Positions 1-8,796 are shown, numbered from the stretch's first letter. The stretch: 64,000 bases of DNA from Taibaiella koreensis (GCF_003545715.1 NZ_QVNU01000001.1:558001-622000); one strand, 5' to 3'. Notes: generated by a model from the letters alone, not told the origin. Translations and numbers: made by a program.

Positions 1-1
1 C

Positions 2-418
2 CGTCCCACTTACAACCTTAATCAATCGTCGATACGTACCGATGTGAAAACACAGTACTGGGCTTTTGAACAGCAGCTGGATGGTAGCATCAATCTGCCC
101 TTTAACGTACGGGTGGGTACTTCTGTTGACTGGAACATACGGCAACGCCTGGATCAGCAGGATAAGAACAACAATGTGTTCCGCTGGAATGCCTACGTCA
201 GCAAGTCTTTCCTTAAAGACCGCTCGCTTGTAGCTAAAGTGTATGCCTATGATATCCTGGATCAAAATATAGGCTATACCCGGACAAATAATGCCGACTA
301 TATTGCCGAAAGCACCTACAATACCATACGGAGATATTTCTTATTAAGCCTTACCTGGAACTTTACCAGTACCGGTAGTAAAGCACCAGCAGAACAGCAG
401 GTTATTATAGGTGATTAA
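2..418 (+). CDS. Outer membrane beta-barrel family protein, C-terminal part
   Basis: The frame enters from the left edge and gives 138 residues before the stop. It shows alternating amphipathic strands rich in Tyr, Trp, Asn and Arg, for example FNVRVGTSVDWNIRQR and a closing strand YFLLSLTWNF. This resembles the last strands of the CarboxypepD_reg/OMP_b-brl_3 receptors of Bacteroidota, where a stretch about a named residue loop is followed by a final strand and a short polar tail. It would sit in the outer membrane. The substrate cannot be told from this fragment. The GLPGLI gene follows after about 25 bases, and this pairing of barrel and GLPGLI protein is common in the phylum. The N-terminal plug and carboxypeptidase-like domains lie outside the window. 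Confidence 0.75.
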   Translation, partial: RPTYNLNQSSIRTDVKTQYWAFEQQLDGSINLPFNVRVGTSVDWNIRQRLDQQDKNNNVFRWNAYVSKSFLKDRSLVAKVYAYDILDQNIGYTRTNNADYIAESTYNTIRRYFLLSLTWNFTSTGSKAPAEQQVIIGD

Positions 419-442
419 CGGCGATTGTACTATACAAAAACA

Positions 443-1192
443 ATGCAGGAAATGAGAACGATATGTTGTTGCCTGATGCTCTTGGTGGGTACCTTGTCTG
501 TGAAGGCCCAGTTTATCTCAACAGGGAAGATCGAATACGAGCGAAAGACCAGCCTGAAGCTGCAGCTACAGACAGAAGAGGAGAGCGAATGGGTGAAATC
601 GATGATCAATAAGGTGGCGCAATTCACCGTATCCGAGTTCACGATGTCTTTTAACCGGGATGCCTCCGAGTTCCTGTTTGTAAAAGAGCAGGAAGCCAAA
701 GGCATGACTTTTTCCTGGGGACCGCAGCCAGGTAGGGAGAATAAAGTGTATACCGATTTCAAAAACCGTATCATTCGCAGCCAGAAGCAGGTCTATGAAA
801 ACGATTACCTGATCGAAGAGCAGATACCCGTATATCAGTGGAAAATTGAAAGTGATATGCGTATGATCGCAGGCTATCCTTGCCGTAAAGCGGTTACACG
901 CATCTGCGACAGTGTCGTCGTCGTCGCTTTTTATACCGATCAGATCATGGTAAGCGGTGGCCCCGAGGGCTTCGGCGGCCTGCCTGGTATGATCCTGGGC
1001 CTGGCAGTGCCCCGCTTGTATACCACCTGGTTTGCTACGCAGGTATCGCTTGATACGCCAGAGGTAAAGCCTTTTACACCAGTAAAAAGAAGCAAAAAAG
1101 CAACGACATCCGAAATGATCGCGGCGGTGCAGAAATCAACAAAAGATTGGGGCAAGTATGGGGCTAACCTGGTTTGGTGGTTGTCCTTGTAG
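443..1192 (+). CDS. GLPGLI family secreted protein
   Basis: A 249-residue protein with an N-terminal hydrophobic signal segment (about residues 5-22) ending at a KAQ cleavage-like site. Near residue 175 it carries GGPEGFGGLPGMILGL, the signature from which the GLPGLI family is named. The function of the family is unknown; members are exported proteins of Bacteroidota often encoded beside outer-membrane barrel genes, as here. I chose the ATG at 443. A second ATG at 452 is equally possible and places the signal peptide at the very N-terminus. A TTG at 425 would add six residues with no family support. The protein ends soon after a Lys-rich stretch and a Trp-Trp pair, somewhat short for the family. 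A hairpin terminator follows. Confidence 0.85.
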   Translation: MQEMRTICCCLMLLVGTLSVKAQFISTGKIEYERKTSLKLQLQTEEESEWVKSMINKVAQFTVSEFTMSFNRDASEFLFVKEQEAKGMTFSWGPQPGRENKVYTDFKNRIIRSQKQVYENDYLIEEQIPVYQWKIESDMRMIAGYPCRKAVTRICDSVVVVAFYTDQIMVSGGPEGFGGLPGMILGLAVPRLYTTWFATQVSLDTPEVKPFTPVKRSKKATTSEMIAAVQKSTKDWGKYGANLVWWLSL

Positions 1193-1218
1193 TGAATAGG
1201 TAGCCGTAAGAAGGTAGA

Positions 1219-1252
1219 AAGGAGCTGCTCCGGGAGGAACAGCTCCTTGTTT
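1219..1252. terminator. Bidirectional hairpin terminator
   Basis: AAGGAGCTG pairs with CAGCTCCTT around a short loop, with a T-rich tail on the plus strand and an imperfect one on the minus strand. It lies between the convergent GLPGLI gene and the first precursor-peptide gene, so it could end both transcripts. Confidence 0.6.
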
Positions 1253-1258
1253 TATACC

Positions 1259-1468
1259 TTAAAATTGAGGATCGAGACCCAGTTCAGGCTTGCAGAGAAC
1301 AATACCACAGGTGTTCATAAGGCAACCACAGCCGGTACCGGAGAGTGGAGGGCATACTTTACCGCTAATACCGCCTTCAATGGCTTGCTGGGCTTGTTGA
1401 TTCAGGGTTGTGATCAGGTCCTTGTTCAGGAGCAGTTTTTTGGAGATGTTGAGGGTTTTCTTTTTCAT
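1259..1468 (-). CDS. GG-leader RiPP precursor, five cysteines (peptide 1)
   Basis: A 69-residue peptide. The leader begins MKKKTLNISKKLLLNKDLI and ends in EGG at residues 31-33; this L.L.K..I..LN pattern is that of Bacteroidota class I lanthipeptide/GG-leader natural-product precursors. The presumed core (34-69) has Cys at 39, 47, 49, 54 and 59 with two Ser and two Thr, and Gly/Pro-rich spacing. A good promoter sits just upstream (1493-1519) with a leader of only about 20 bases, so the gene is its own transcription unit. No modification enzyme or exporter is nearby. Three other short genes in the window share the leader type and the cysteine number. Leader similarity is seen; thioether or disulfide formation is inference. 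Confidence 0.75.
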   Translation of the reverse strand: MKKKTLNISKKLLLNKDLITTLNQQAQQAIEGGISGKVCPPLSGTGCGCLMNTCGIVLCKPELGLDPQF

Positions 1469-1492
1469 AAAGATTTGTTTTTAATTGCTCCG

Positions 1493-1519
1493 CAAAATTA
1501 ATCACCCGCACTGCAGCAA
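1493..1519 (-). promoter_or_regulatory. Promoter of precursor peptide 1
   Basis: On the minus strand, TTG (1519-1517), a 16-base spacer and TAATTTTG (1500-1493) match the Bacteroidota primary-sigma consensus TTG-N17-23-TANNTTTG, with a spacer one base short. Transcription would start about 20 bases before the ATG at 1468. Confidence 0.6.
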
Positions 1520-1695
1520 CCATGCAGTGGTACCATTGCGTGCTATTGCAGGCCTGGTAAAGGTTGTGGCGCTTTTTGTCCGATATTCTTCAGGTAATGC
1601 AGTGTTGAAAAAGTATGCCACATTTCATTTCACAGACTGAAACCCTGATTTCTGCGTTAAATTCGCAGTGCTGCGCTAAGGTGGCCCTATAATAT

Positions 1696-2661
1696 ATGCG
1701 ATTGATAATAGCCTGGTTATTGGCTTTGTGCCTGATGCCCTTTATTTCCCCGGCGCAGGATTATGACTTGCCCGCCATCGAAAAGATACTGTCGGCCTAT
1801 GCTGCCAAGGGTAACGCGATGCAGGTGGCCGAACGCGAATGGCTCCCTCCTGCCGGAACGCAGGTGTTGCGGGATCGGGCCGCCTCAGGGCCCGACAGCA
1901 GCTATAGCCAGGAGCGGAGCGCGATGTGGGCATTCGATTCTGCCGGCCATATACTTTCCATACAGCACCGGGAGCCTGATGAGCACGTGCGAAAAGGCCT
2001 GGCGGAGACCCAGACCGCCTTTTACTATAATACGCAGGGAAAGCTAATTGCCCTGAGTACGGGTGCAGGCGGGAAAAGGGAGGATTCGGTAACTTATCAT
2101 TACCTGAAGAATGGCCGGGTGGCCGATTATATGGTGTTCAACGGAAAAAATGAGCTGCAATATAAGATCACCTATACTTATAAAGGTGGCCAGGTATCTA
2201 TGCTCCGTAAAAAGGACAGGGAAAATATGGCGATAGCTATGATCAGGTATAAGTATGGCAACGGCCAGTTGATGGAAACGCAGCATTTCGACCGGAACTT
2301 TCGCCTGACCGAAACCCGCCGCTACAGCAACAAGCAGGAGGGTGGCCGGGAGCAGGGTAGCTTTGCGATAATGGGTGCAGATGGGAAAATGAAAGGCGGC
2401 GCTTCCTGGATTAAAGACAAGGAAGGCCGGATATGGGAAGAAAACGAGATTAACGGAGACCGGGAGGTTACGGCGCATCGTAGCTATACTTATGATACCG
2501 GGACTGAGCCTGTTTCGGGGAAGGTATTCGATGCACTGGAGGAAAGCAATATTACCTATCGTTATACCTACGATGCACAACAGAACTGGATAAGAAGGGA
2601 AACCTATTACGACGATCTGCTAAGATCGGTGACCTTGCGGGAAATACAATACCGGCGTTAA
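1696..2661 (+). CDS. Secreted protein with YD-repeat-like strands, unknown function
   Basis: A 321-residue protein with a signal peptide (about residues 1-20, ending SPAQ). The body repeats short strands of the form YxYNxxGKL, YHYLKNGRV, YTYKGGQV, YKYGNGQL, RYSNKQEG and YTYDAQQNW, with about 20-35 residues between them. These resemble YD/RHS-like or MORN-variant repeats found in Bacteroidota periplasmic proteins. No catalytic motif is visible. The gene stands alone and its stop overlaps the stop of the convergent ABC ATPase gene by three bases. It is probably envelope-associated. The role is not known, and I would not call it an RHS toxin because no toxin domain or RHS core length is present. 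Confidence 0.7.
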   Translation: MRLIIAWLLALCLMPFISPAQDYDLPAIEKILSAYAAKGNAMQVAEREWLPPAGTQVLRDRAASGPDSSYSQERSAMWAFDSAGHILSIQHREPDEHVRKGLAETQTAFYYNTQGKLIALSTGAGGKREDSVTYHYLKNGRVADYMVFNGKNELQYKITYTYKGGQVSMLRKKDRENMAIAMIRYKYGNGQLMETQHFDRNFRLTETRRYSNKQEGGREQGSFAIMGADGKMKGGASWIKDKEGRIWEENEINGDREVTAHRSYTYDTGTEPVSGKVFDALEESNITYRYTYDAQQNWIRRETYYDDLLRSVTLREIQYRR

Positions 2662-3281
2662 AACTGCTTATAATCTTCAATAGACAAGGTAGCGGAAACG
2701 CCTTCGTACTCCCGTTCGTCGTTGGAAGCAATGATAACCAGGCGGTCTTTCCCATAGGTCCGCAGCCATTGGCTGTACATCTCCACCCCTTTGCCATCGA
2801 GGTTGCTGCAGGGCTCGTCCAGCAGCAATACCGGGCTGTCGCAGAAGAAAGCCTGTGCCAGCTTCACCCTTTGTTTCATACCCGATGAATATTCGTGGAG
2901 CTGCTTGTGTGCGGCGGCTTTCAAGCCCATATGCTCAATAATGGAAGCTATGGAGAAGGAGGGAAGCATGCGTTTAAAAGTAAAATGAAAGCGCAGGAAT
3001 TCGGTGAGGACCATTTCCTCGACAAGGTCCATGCCTGGTGCGCAGTAGCTGATCGAAGAGAATATTTTTTCCGGCGCTACTGCCTGGCCGTTTGCGCTGT
3101 AAGTGATTTGCCCTTTGCTGGCGTGCTGCATGCCGCCTACGATGCGCAGGAGTGTAGACTTACCCGAGCCATTGGCGCCAAGCAAGGCATACTGCCTGCC
3201 GGCTTCAAAGGTGTAGCTCAGCCCTTTAAATACCCAGTGGTTCTGGTATCTTTTGCTTACCTGGTTAAGCGAGATCGTCAT
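2658..3281 (-). CDS. ABC transporter ATP-binding protein, CcmA-like
   Basis: A 207-residue ATPase with Walker A GANGSGKST (35-43), signature YSSGMKQR (131-138) and Walker B VLLLDEP (151-157). The length fits CcmA-type subunits, which drive haem handling in cytochrome c maturation together with CcmB; a ccmB gene is present alone at 57961-58617. The usual Q-loop glutamine region reads YCAPGMDLVEE and the switch-histidine region reads IIASNDERE, so both conserved polar residues appear replaced. The start overlaps the end of lpxA by 17 bases, so it is translated from the lipid A operon. This context could instead point to an envelope-lipid transporter. ATPase identity is firm; the substrate is not. 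Confidence 0.8.
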   Translation of the reverse strand: MTISLNQVSKRYQNHWVFKGLSYTFEAGRQYALLGANGSGKSTLLRIVGGMQHASKGQITYSANGQAVAPEKIFSSISYCAPGMDLVEEMVLTEFLRFHFTFKRMLPSFSIASIIEHMGLKAAAHKQLHEYSSGMKQRVKLAQAFFCDSPVLLLDEPCSNLDGKGVEMYSQWLRTYGKDRLVIIASNDEREYEGVSATLSIEDYKQF

Positions 3282-4068
3282 TGTTGTTCCTGCGGGTATA
3301 GCCGCGCATAATGCCCCGGCCCGATTCCCGGATAAAGGAAAGGATTTCGTCGCGTTCGTCTGAAACGGGGATCTCGGCTTCGATAATGCGCATGGCCTTC
3401 GCTACGTTGTAGCCACGTACGTAAAGGATACGGAAGATGTCCAGGATCTCATTCACCTTTTCGATGCTATAGCCGCGTCTTTTCAGGCCTACAGAATTCA
3501 CGCCCACATAGGAAAGCGGCTCACGGGCGGCTTTTACATAAGGTGGTACATCTTTACGCACAAGGGAACCGCCGGTAACATAGGCATGTGAGCCAATGCG
3601 TACAAATTGCTGAACGGCTACAAGCCCTGCCAGGGTTACATAATCGCCGATCACAATATGGCCGGCCAGTGTGGTATCGTTGGAAAAAATACAGTTGTTG
3701 CCTACGATGCAGTCGTGTGCAATGTGAGAATAGGCCATAATGAGGCAGTTGTTGCCGATCTTGGTCACCTCTTTGTCGCTCGTACCCCGGTTAATGGTCA
3801 CACACTCGCGTATGGTGCAATTGTCGCCAATGATCACCTTCGTATGTTCACCCTTGTATTTCAGATCCTGGGGAATAGCGGCAACGACGGCTCCGGGAAA
3901 GATCCTGCAGTTTTTTCCGATGCGCGCACCCTCCATAATGGTTACATGCGAGGCGATATAGGAGCCTTCGCCTATTTCCACATCTTTATGGATTACTGCA
4001 AAAGCGTCGATCTGTACATTATCCGCTATTTTAGCTTCAGGATGAACGTAGGTTAGTGGATGAATCAT
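3265..4068 (-). CDS. lpxA: UDP-N-acetylglucosamine O-acyltransferase LpxA
   Basis: A 267-residue left-handed beta-helix protein with imperfect hexapeptide repeats, [LIV]GxxxxI, over residues 1-190 and a helical C-terminus. The stretch SHIAHDCIVG (114-123) carries the catalytic His (His118 by alignment to the E. coli HIAHDC motif), and RECVTINRGT lines the acyl groove. LpxA starts lipid A synthesis by transferring a 3-hydroxyacyl group from ACP to the 3-OH of UDP-GlcNAc in the cytoplasm. The C-terminus has an extra basic and Asn-rich tail. It lies 102 bases after lpxC/fabZ and overlaps the downstream ATPase gene, so the set is one operon. Confidence 0.95.
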   Translation of the reverse strand: MIHPLTYVHPEAKIADNVQIDAFAVIHKDVEIGEGSYIASHVTIMEGARIGKNCRIFPGAVVAAIPQDLKYKGEHTKVIIGDNCTIRECVTINRGTSDKEVTKIGNNCLIMAYSHIAHDCIVGNNCIFSNDTTLAGHIVIGDYVTLAGLVAVQQFVRIGSHAYVTGGSLVRKDVPPYVKAAREPLSYVGVNSVGLKRRGYSIEKVNEILDIFRILYVRGYNVAKAMRIIEAEIPVSDERDEILSFIRESGRGIMRGYTRRNNNDDLA

Positions 4069-4170
4069 TGGCTGTTCTTAGATGCTTATATTAGAGAACC
4101 GGATTAAGCTGCGTCGCTGGTCTGTCTGGGTTTTTTTGTAGGACAACAGAAATGCCGGATACCCTTTTTC

Positions 4171-5571
4171 TTATTTTTGTTTCGGCAGTATCTGGGCTAC
4201 CAGCTCTGCTTCCGTTGCTACCTTATTGCCTACGTAAGCTGTTCCTCTCATTTCACAGATACCTCTGCGGATCGGGTTGATCAGCTCCAGCTTGAGGATC
4301 AACGTATCGCCGGGTACCACCCTCTGTTTAAACCGTACCTTATCTATCTTAATGAAGTAGGTGTCGTAATTCTGAGGATCAGAATAATTGTTGAGCGCCA
4401 GCAAACCACCTACCTGGGCCATGGCCTCAATCTGCAGTACGCCGGGCATTACCGGGTTGCCGGGAAAGTGGCCCTGGAAAAAATGTTCGTTGAAGGTTAC
4501 ATTCTTAATGCCTACCACCTCATTATCCGACATGTCAATTATCTTGTCGACCAGCAGGAAGGGATACTTATGGGGCAGGGATTTTTCGATATGTACAATA
4601 TCGTATACCGGCGGACGGTTCGGATCGTAGGTCGGTATATCGGAAAGATGTTTGTTCTTCTTAATGTATTGCTTCAGCTTGCGGGCAAACTCCACATTGG
4701 TGGCATGGCCCGGGCGGTTGGCAATGATATGGGCCTTGATGTTGTAGCCGGTGAGCGCCAGGTCGCCCACGATGTCCAGCAGCTTATGCCGGGCCGGTTC
4801 GTTGGGGTGGTGCAGCTGCAGGTTGTTGAGGATACCTTCACTTTTGACTTCAACCTTTGGCTGGTTGAACACTTTTGCCAGCTTATCCAGCTCGGCATCG
4901 CTTACTACCTTATCTACGACAACTATAGCGTTGTTGAGCTGGCCGCCCTTGATGAGGTTGTTTTCGAGCAGGAATTCCAACTCGTGCAGGAAGCAAAAAG
5001 TACGGCTGTTGGATATCTCTCTTTTAAAATCACCAATGTGCTTCAGGGTGGCGTGCTGGGTACCCAGCACCGGTGAGTTGAAGTCGATCATGGTGGTGAT
5101 CTGGTACTCATTGGCCGGGATGGCCAGCATATCTACATTTTTTACAGGATCGTAAAAATGAATGTTCTGGTCTATGGCGTAGTAGATCTTTTTGGCGTCC
5201 TGCTCCTGTATGCCGGTGCGCTCTATTGCCTCGATGAATTCGCGGGCGCTGCCATCCATAATAGGCACTTCGGGAGCATTGAGCTCCAGCAGCACATTGT
5301 CTACATTCATGCCCACCAGCGCAGCCAGTACATGTTCTATCGTATTGACCCTGGCGCCATTGTGTTCCAGGGTGGTACCCCTGGAAGTATCTACTACATA
5401 GTCCACATCTGCTTTTACAACAGGCTGATCCGGCAGGTCTACTCTCTGGAAACGAATGCCATATCCGGGATTGGCGGGTTTCATGGTCAGCGTCACTTCT
5501 TTACCGGTATGCAATCCCACTCCGCTGATCGACACTTCTCCCTTCAAGGTCTGTTGGTATTCTTTCATCAT
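4171..5571 (-). CDS. lpxC/fabZ: Bifunctional LpxC deacetylase / FabZ dehydratase
   Basis: A fusion typical of Bacteroidota. The N-terminal half is UDP-3-O-acyl-GlcNAc deacetylase, the committed zinc-dependent lipid A step: ISGVGLHTGK, NTIEHVLAAL with the first zinc His, and RHKLLDIVGDLAL with the second His and Asp. The C-terminal ~150 residues are the hotdog-fold 3-hydroxyacyl-ACP dehydratase: NEHFFQGHFPGNPVMPGV contains the catalytic His, followed by EAMAQ. The dehydratase and LpxA/LpxC compete for the same hydroxyacyl-ACP pool, which may explain the fusion. I chose the tandem ATG at 5571, which gives 466 residues as usual for the family. An ATG at 5700 would add 43 basic residues with no family counterpart. 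Confidence 0.95.
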   Translation of the reverse strand: MMKEYQQTLKGEVSISGVGLHTGKEVTLTMKPANPGYGIRFQRVDLPDQPVVKADVDYVVDTSRGTTLEHNGARVNTIEHVLAALVGMNVDNVLLELNAPEVPIMDGSAREFIEAIERTGIQEQDAKKIYYAIDQNIHFYDPVKNVDMLAIPANEYQITTMIDFNSPVLGTQHATLKHIGDFKREISNSRTFCFLHELEFLLENNLIKGGQLNNAIVVVDKVVSDAELDKLAKVFNQPKVEVKSEGILNNLQLHHPNEPARHKLLDIVGDLALTGYNIKAHIIANRPGHATNVEFARKLKQYIKKNKHLSDIPTYDPNRPPVYDIVHIEKSLPHKYPFLLVDKIIDMSDNEVVGIKNVTFNEHFFQGHFPGNPVMPGVLQIEAMAQVGGLLALNNYSDPQNYDTYFIKIDKVRFKQRVVPGDTLILKLELINPIRRGICEMRGTAYVGNKVATEAELVAQILPKQK

Positions 5572-5757
5572 TACCTTTTGTTCGGATTTCGTTTTTTCGG
5601 TTTTACCCTTGGCAATTATCTCCATCACATTGAATAATTTGGCAGCAGCTAACCTCCTGGCACTGGCCCGGATGCAGAGCTGCTGGTTTATCGTTGACAT
5701 AGCCCCTGGCTATTTACGGCCGGCAAAGATAACCCAAATGCTAATATTATTAAAGTA

Positions 5758-6810
5758 TTAACCTTCTTTAACCAAACTTGCGTTAAAGCGATCTTCCAGC
5801 TGTTGGATCTTTTGTACCCAATCGGGCAAATGTCTGAAAATTGCCTGACTTTTCAAGCAACTTTTATAGTCAAAGGCTGGCGTGCCGTTTACAGCTGTTC
5901 CCGGCTGCGTGATGGATTTGGAAAGACCACTCTGCGCATTAATACGTGTATTGTCAGCAATTTGTATATGCCCCACAATGCCTACTTGTCCGCCAATCAT
6001 ACATTGTTTGCCGATCTTTGTACTACCCGATATTCCCGTTTGCGCTGCGATCACCGTATGTTCGCCTATCTCCACATTATGCGCTATCTGGATCAGGTTG
6101 TCGAGCTTTACACCGCGCCGGATAAGGGTCGAACCCATAGTAGCGCGGTCGATAGTGGTATTGGCGCCTACTTCTACCTGGTCTTCGATCACCACATTGC
6201 CCAGCTGCGGGACTTTTTTGTAGGCCCCATCGGATTGGGGCGCAAAGCCGAAGCCATCGGCGCCGATCACAGCGCCCGAATGGATGATCACTTGTTGTCC
6301 CAGCCGGCATTGATGATAGATCTTTGCCCCGGCGTGTACCACCGAATCGTTACCGATGGTGACCCCGTCGCCTATATAGGCGCCGGGATAGATCTTTGCC
6401 CGGTCGCCAAGGGTCACTTTATTGCCTATATAAGCAAAAGCGCCTACGTAAACGTCGGCGCCCAGTTTTGCCGAATCGCTGATGTAAGCAGGCTGTTCGA
6501 TACCTTTTTTCGCCGTATCGGCGGTAAGGAACTCATTGTATTTTTCCAGCAAGGTAGCAAAAGCCGCGTAAGCGTCGGGCACCCGCAGCAAAGTGGCCGC
6601 TACCGGTTGTTCCAGTTGCAGCGATTCATTCACGATAACAACGGAGGCTTTCGTCTCGTATAAATAAGACTCGTACTTAGGATTGGCGATAAAGCTCAGG
6701 GCGCCTGCACGGCCCTCTTCAATTTTCGCAATATCGGATATGGAGACAGTGGCGTCGCCCTCGATCCTGGCGCCGATTAATGCGGCAATCTGTGCTGCGG
6801 TAAACTGCAT
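5758..6810 (-). CDS. lpxD: UDP-3-O-(3-hydroxyacyl)glucosamine N-acyltransferase LpxD
   Basis: A 350-residue protein with an N-terminal uridine-binding domain (1-100) and a left-handed beta-helix of hexapeptide repeats (about 100-300). The segment [19 protein letters not shown] holds the conserved catalytic His of LpxD. It adds the second hydroxyacyl chain, to the amine exposed by LpxC, giving the diacyl lipid A precursor. It lies 57-190 bases before lpxC/fabZ depending on that gene's start, and 12 bases after the DUF2071 gene on the same strand, so it probably shares their transcript. The length is normal and nothing is missing. Confidence 0.95.
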   Translation of the reverse strand: MQFTAAQIAALIGARIEGDATVSISDIAKIEEGRAGALSFIANPKYESYLYETKASVVIVNESLQLEQPVAATLLRVPDAYAAFATLLEKYNEFLTADTAKKGIEQPAYISDSAKLGADVYVGAFAYIGNKVTLGDRAKIYPGAYIGDGVTIGNDSVVHAGAKIYHQCRLGQQVIIHSGAVIGADGFGFAPQSDGAYKKVPQLGNVVIEDQVEVGANTTIDRATMGSTLIRRGVKLDNLIQIAHNVEIGEHTVIAAQTGISGSTKIGKQCMIGGQVGIVGHIQIADNTRINAQSGLSKSITQPGTAVNGTPAFDYKSCLKSQAIFRHLPDWVQKIQQLEDRFNASLVKEG

Positions 6811-6822
6811 GTTTGTTGTTTG

Positions 6823-7533
6823 TTATAGGGTAATTCCTTTTTTAACCTGTATGGCAGAACCTTCTGCCAGGAATACGGACAAAGGTTGCTCGTTTTTCAA
6901 AAAATCAAAAGTAGCGCCGTACACTTCTGCGAAATTCACCTCGATAAGGTGATCTTTGGTATCGTAGACCTGCCAGCGCGGATGCGTCACTTCGTACTCA
7001 GCTGTTTTGCGCCCGCTGAGGCGGGTATAACCCCAATAGTGCTCGGTAATAAATTCTTCTTCGCTGCCGGCAACAATGTCGCGCGGCGTATCGCCTGTAA
7101 TGACCCCCAGGCAGTTGTGCAATCCCTTACCCCAGCGGTAGGTCACCTTCCATTGCTGTTCGCTGTGCAGCCAGGTATGGCTCATAGGCATTGTAATATA
7201 AGGCTCGTTGTATATCGTCCGGGCTACTAAGCTAAGGGCACGGCGGGGTACAATCTCTTTCAGGAACACTACGCCCCTTCTCCTGGTCTCCCCGTGCTGT
7301 CGTCGCACATAAAAACGCAGGTTCACCTCTTCAAAATGAACATGAAAGGGTATTTTCCATCCTTTTACCCTCGTATCCCGGAACATAAAGCCTACCAGGC
7401 TAAGGTAACAGGTATCCCGGTACAGGTCCAACGCCGTTCCATGAGGCAGGTAGGGCGAAAGGAGAGCCGGGTCGACCGCATAGTTGGCCATGATCAGCTT
7501 GCGCCATGCTGCGTCGAGAAAAGTTGCGGTCAT
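6823..7533 (-). CDS. DUF2071 (YqjF-like) family protein
   Basis: A 236-residue protein starting MTATFLDAAWRKLIMANYAV. The opening AWRKLIMANYAVDPALLSPYLP with LSLVGFMFRDTRVKGW and the EEVNLRFYVRR segment is characteristic of the DUF2071/YqjF family, which has an acetoacetate decarboxylase-like fold and no assigned function. No lysine nucleophile can be assigned with confidence. The ATG at 7533 is preferred because longer versions would run into the HD-domain gene, whose stop is 22 bases upstream. It sits between that gene and lpxD in one strand-consistent block. A role in lipid A synthesis is not implied by the family. Confidence 0.75.
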   Translation of the reverse strand: MTATFLDAAWRKLIMANYAVDPALLSPYLPHGTALDLYRDTCYLSLVGFMFRDTRVKGWKIPFHVHFEEVNLRFYVRRQHGETRRRGVVFLKEIVPRRALSLVARTIYNEPYITMPMSHTWLHSEQQWKVTYRWGKGLHNCLGVITGDTPRDIVAGSEEEFITEHYWGYTRLSGRKTAEYEVTHPRWQVYDTKDHLIEVNFAEVYGATFDFLKNEQPLSVFLAEGSAIQVKKGITL

Positions 7534-7555
7534 TCCGGGTTTTAAAAGGTTTGGT

Positions 7556-8782
7556 TCAAAATGCGCGTTCCGGTGCGATGCTGCAAATATAGAATTTCTC
7601 CACGGGTACTGTAAGGTCGGAACCGATAAGTGCATTGTCGACCTGAGAAATATTGACCACATCACCCTTTTTCATCAGGATATTGATGCGCTCATCATTC
7701 TGGTTGTAGGTGCTGTTGCTGGTGCTGCCTTCAAATAGATAAAACGGTAATTCGTCTTCGTTTATTTTCCCCGAAGCCATAATCGTTTGCTGCATCTGCC
7801 TGAATTCTTCCTTGAGCGGTTGGGTGCCCAGCCTTACCTTGTAGAGCCGCCGGTCCTGCATCATGGTGCACAGCCTGGAAAGCACGGGATCAGGGTGGTC
7901 GGTCCACACTTTAATGGAAGCCGTAATGTCTGCATCGTCCAGCAAGCAGAATTTGTCGAGGACCGAAGGATCGGCCGCAAAATCGTCGCCGGTTATCTTT
8001 TCATACAGGAAAAAATGCAGGGCGGGGGTGGCGAACAGTTGTGCGCCGGATTGGGCCAGCTGTTTGGCCCGCTGCAGAATGTGAATGATCAACTGCTCGG
8101 CGCCCAGCACGGTTTTGTGCAGGTACACTTGCCAGTACATCAGCCGGCGGGCAATGATGAACTTCTCCACCGAATGGATACCTTTTTCCTCCACCACCAG
8201 GTTGCCATCCTTTACTGTGAGCATTTGCAGAATGCGGTCGTAGCCAATCACGCCTTCCGAAACGCCTGTATAGAAGCTGTCCCTGTTGAGGTAGTCCAGG
8301 CGATCCATATCCAGTTGGCTCGATACCAGCTGGTGCAAATAGGTCTTGGTGTGGGTATTTTCAAAAATCGAAATAGCTTCCGTAAGCATGCCGTTGAAGC
8401 GTTCATTCAGTCGTTGCATGATCATTTTCGAAATGCCTTCATGCGAAATGCCATGTACGATAGTATGTTCCAGGCCATGCGAAAAGGGACCATGCCCGAT
8501 ATCGTGCATCAGTATGGCCAGCCGGGCGGCAATGCACTCGTCCCTGCTGATCTCTATGCCTTTGCTGCCAAGCTCGTTGAGGGCAATATGCATGAGATGT
8601 GCGGCCCCCAACGAATGATGGAAACGGGTGTGGACGGCGCCCGGATATACCAGGTGTGCCATACCCATTTGCTTGATGCGGCGAAGCCGCTGGAACCAGG
8701 GGTGTTCGATCACTTGCATCAGTTCCGGTTCCGGGAACCGGATAAAGCCATATACCGGGTCGTTGATGATTTTGCCACGCAT
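7556..8782 (-). CDS. HD-domain phosphohydrolase (SAMHD1/dGTPase-like)
   Basis: A 408-residue protein starting MRGKIINDPVYGFIRF, a typical opening of this family. The metal-binding HD motif is complete: H51 and H55-H56 in HTRFHHSLGAAH, then HD at 93-94 within MHDIGHGPFSH. Such proteins hydrolyse nucleotides or phosphate esters; close relatives resemble SAMHD1-like dNTP triphosphohydrolases, though many remain untested. The ATG at 8782 is chosen over an in-frame TTG at 8791. A TANNTTTG promoter element lies only a few bases upstream, so the mRNA may be nearly leaderless. It is first in the minus-strand block leading into the lipid A genes. Confidence 0.85.
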   Translation of the reverse strand: MRGKIINDPVYGFIRFPEPELMQVIEHPWFQRLRRIKQMGMAHLVYPGAVHTRFHHSLGAAHLMHIALNELGSKGIEISRDECIAARLAILMHDIGHGPFSHGLEHTIVHGISHEGISKMIMQRLNERFNGMLTEAISIFENTHTKTYLHQLVSSQLDMDRLDYLNRDSFYTGVSEGVIGYDRILQMLTVKDGNLVVEEKGIHSVEKFIIARRLMYWQVYLHKTVLGAEQLIIHILQRAKQLAQSGAQLFATPALHFFLYEKITGDDFAADPSVLDKFCLLDDADITASIKVWTDHPDPVLSRLCTMMQDRRLYKVRLGTQPLKEEFRQMQQTIMASGKINEDELPFYLFEGSTSNSTYNQNDERINILMKKGDVVNISQVDNALIGSDLTVPVEKFYICSIAPERAF

Positions 8783-8788
8783 AGGCTG

Positions 8789-8796
8789 CAAAAGTA
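8789..8796 (-). promoter_or_regulatory. -7 promoter element, HD-hydrolase/lpx block
   Basis: TACTTTTG on the minus strand fits TANNTTTG exactly and lies six bases before the chosen ATG at 8782, implying a near-leaderless transcript. No clear TTG is seen at the expected upstream distance. Confidence 0.4.

Noticed and set aside
1696-2661. RHS toxin
   Set aside because: Only 321 residues with weak YD-like strands; no RHS core, no DPxGL-type cleavage motif and no toxin or immunity gene.
5572-5700. 43-residue N-terminal extension of LpxC/FabZ
   Set aside because: The family starts near the tandem ATG at 5571; the extension is basic and Ala-rich with no counterpart expected, and the shorter start gives the normal length.
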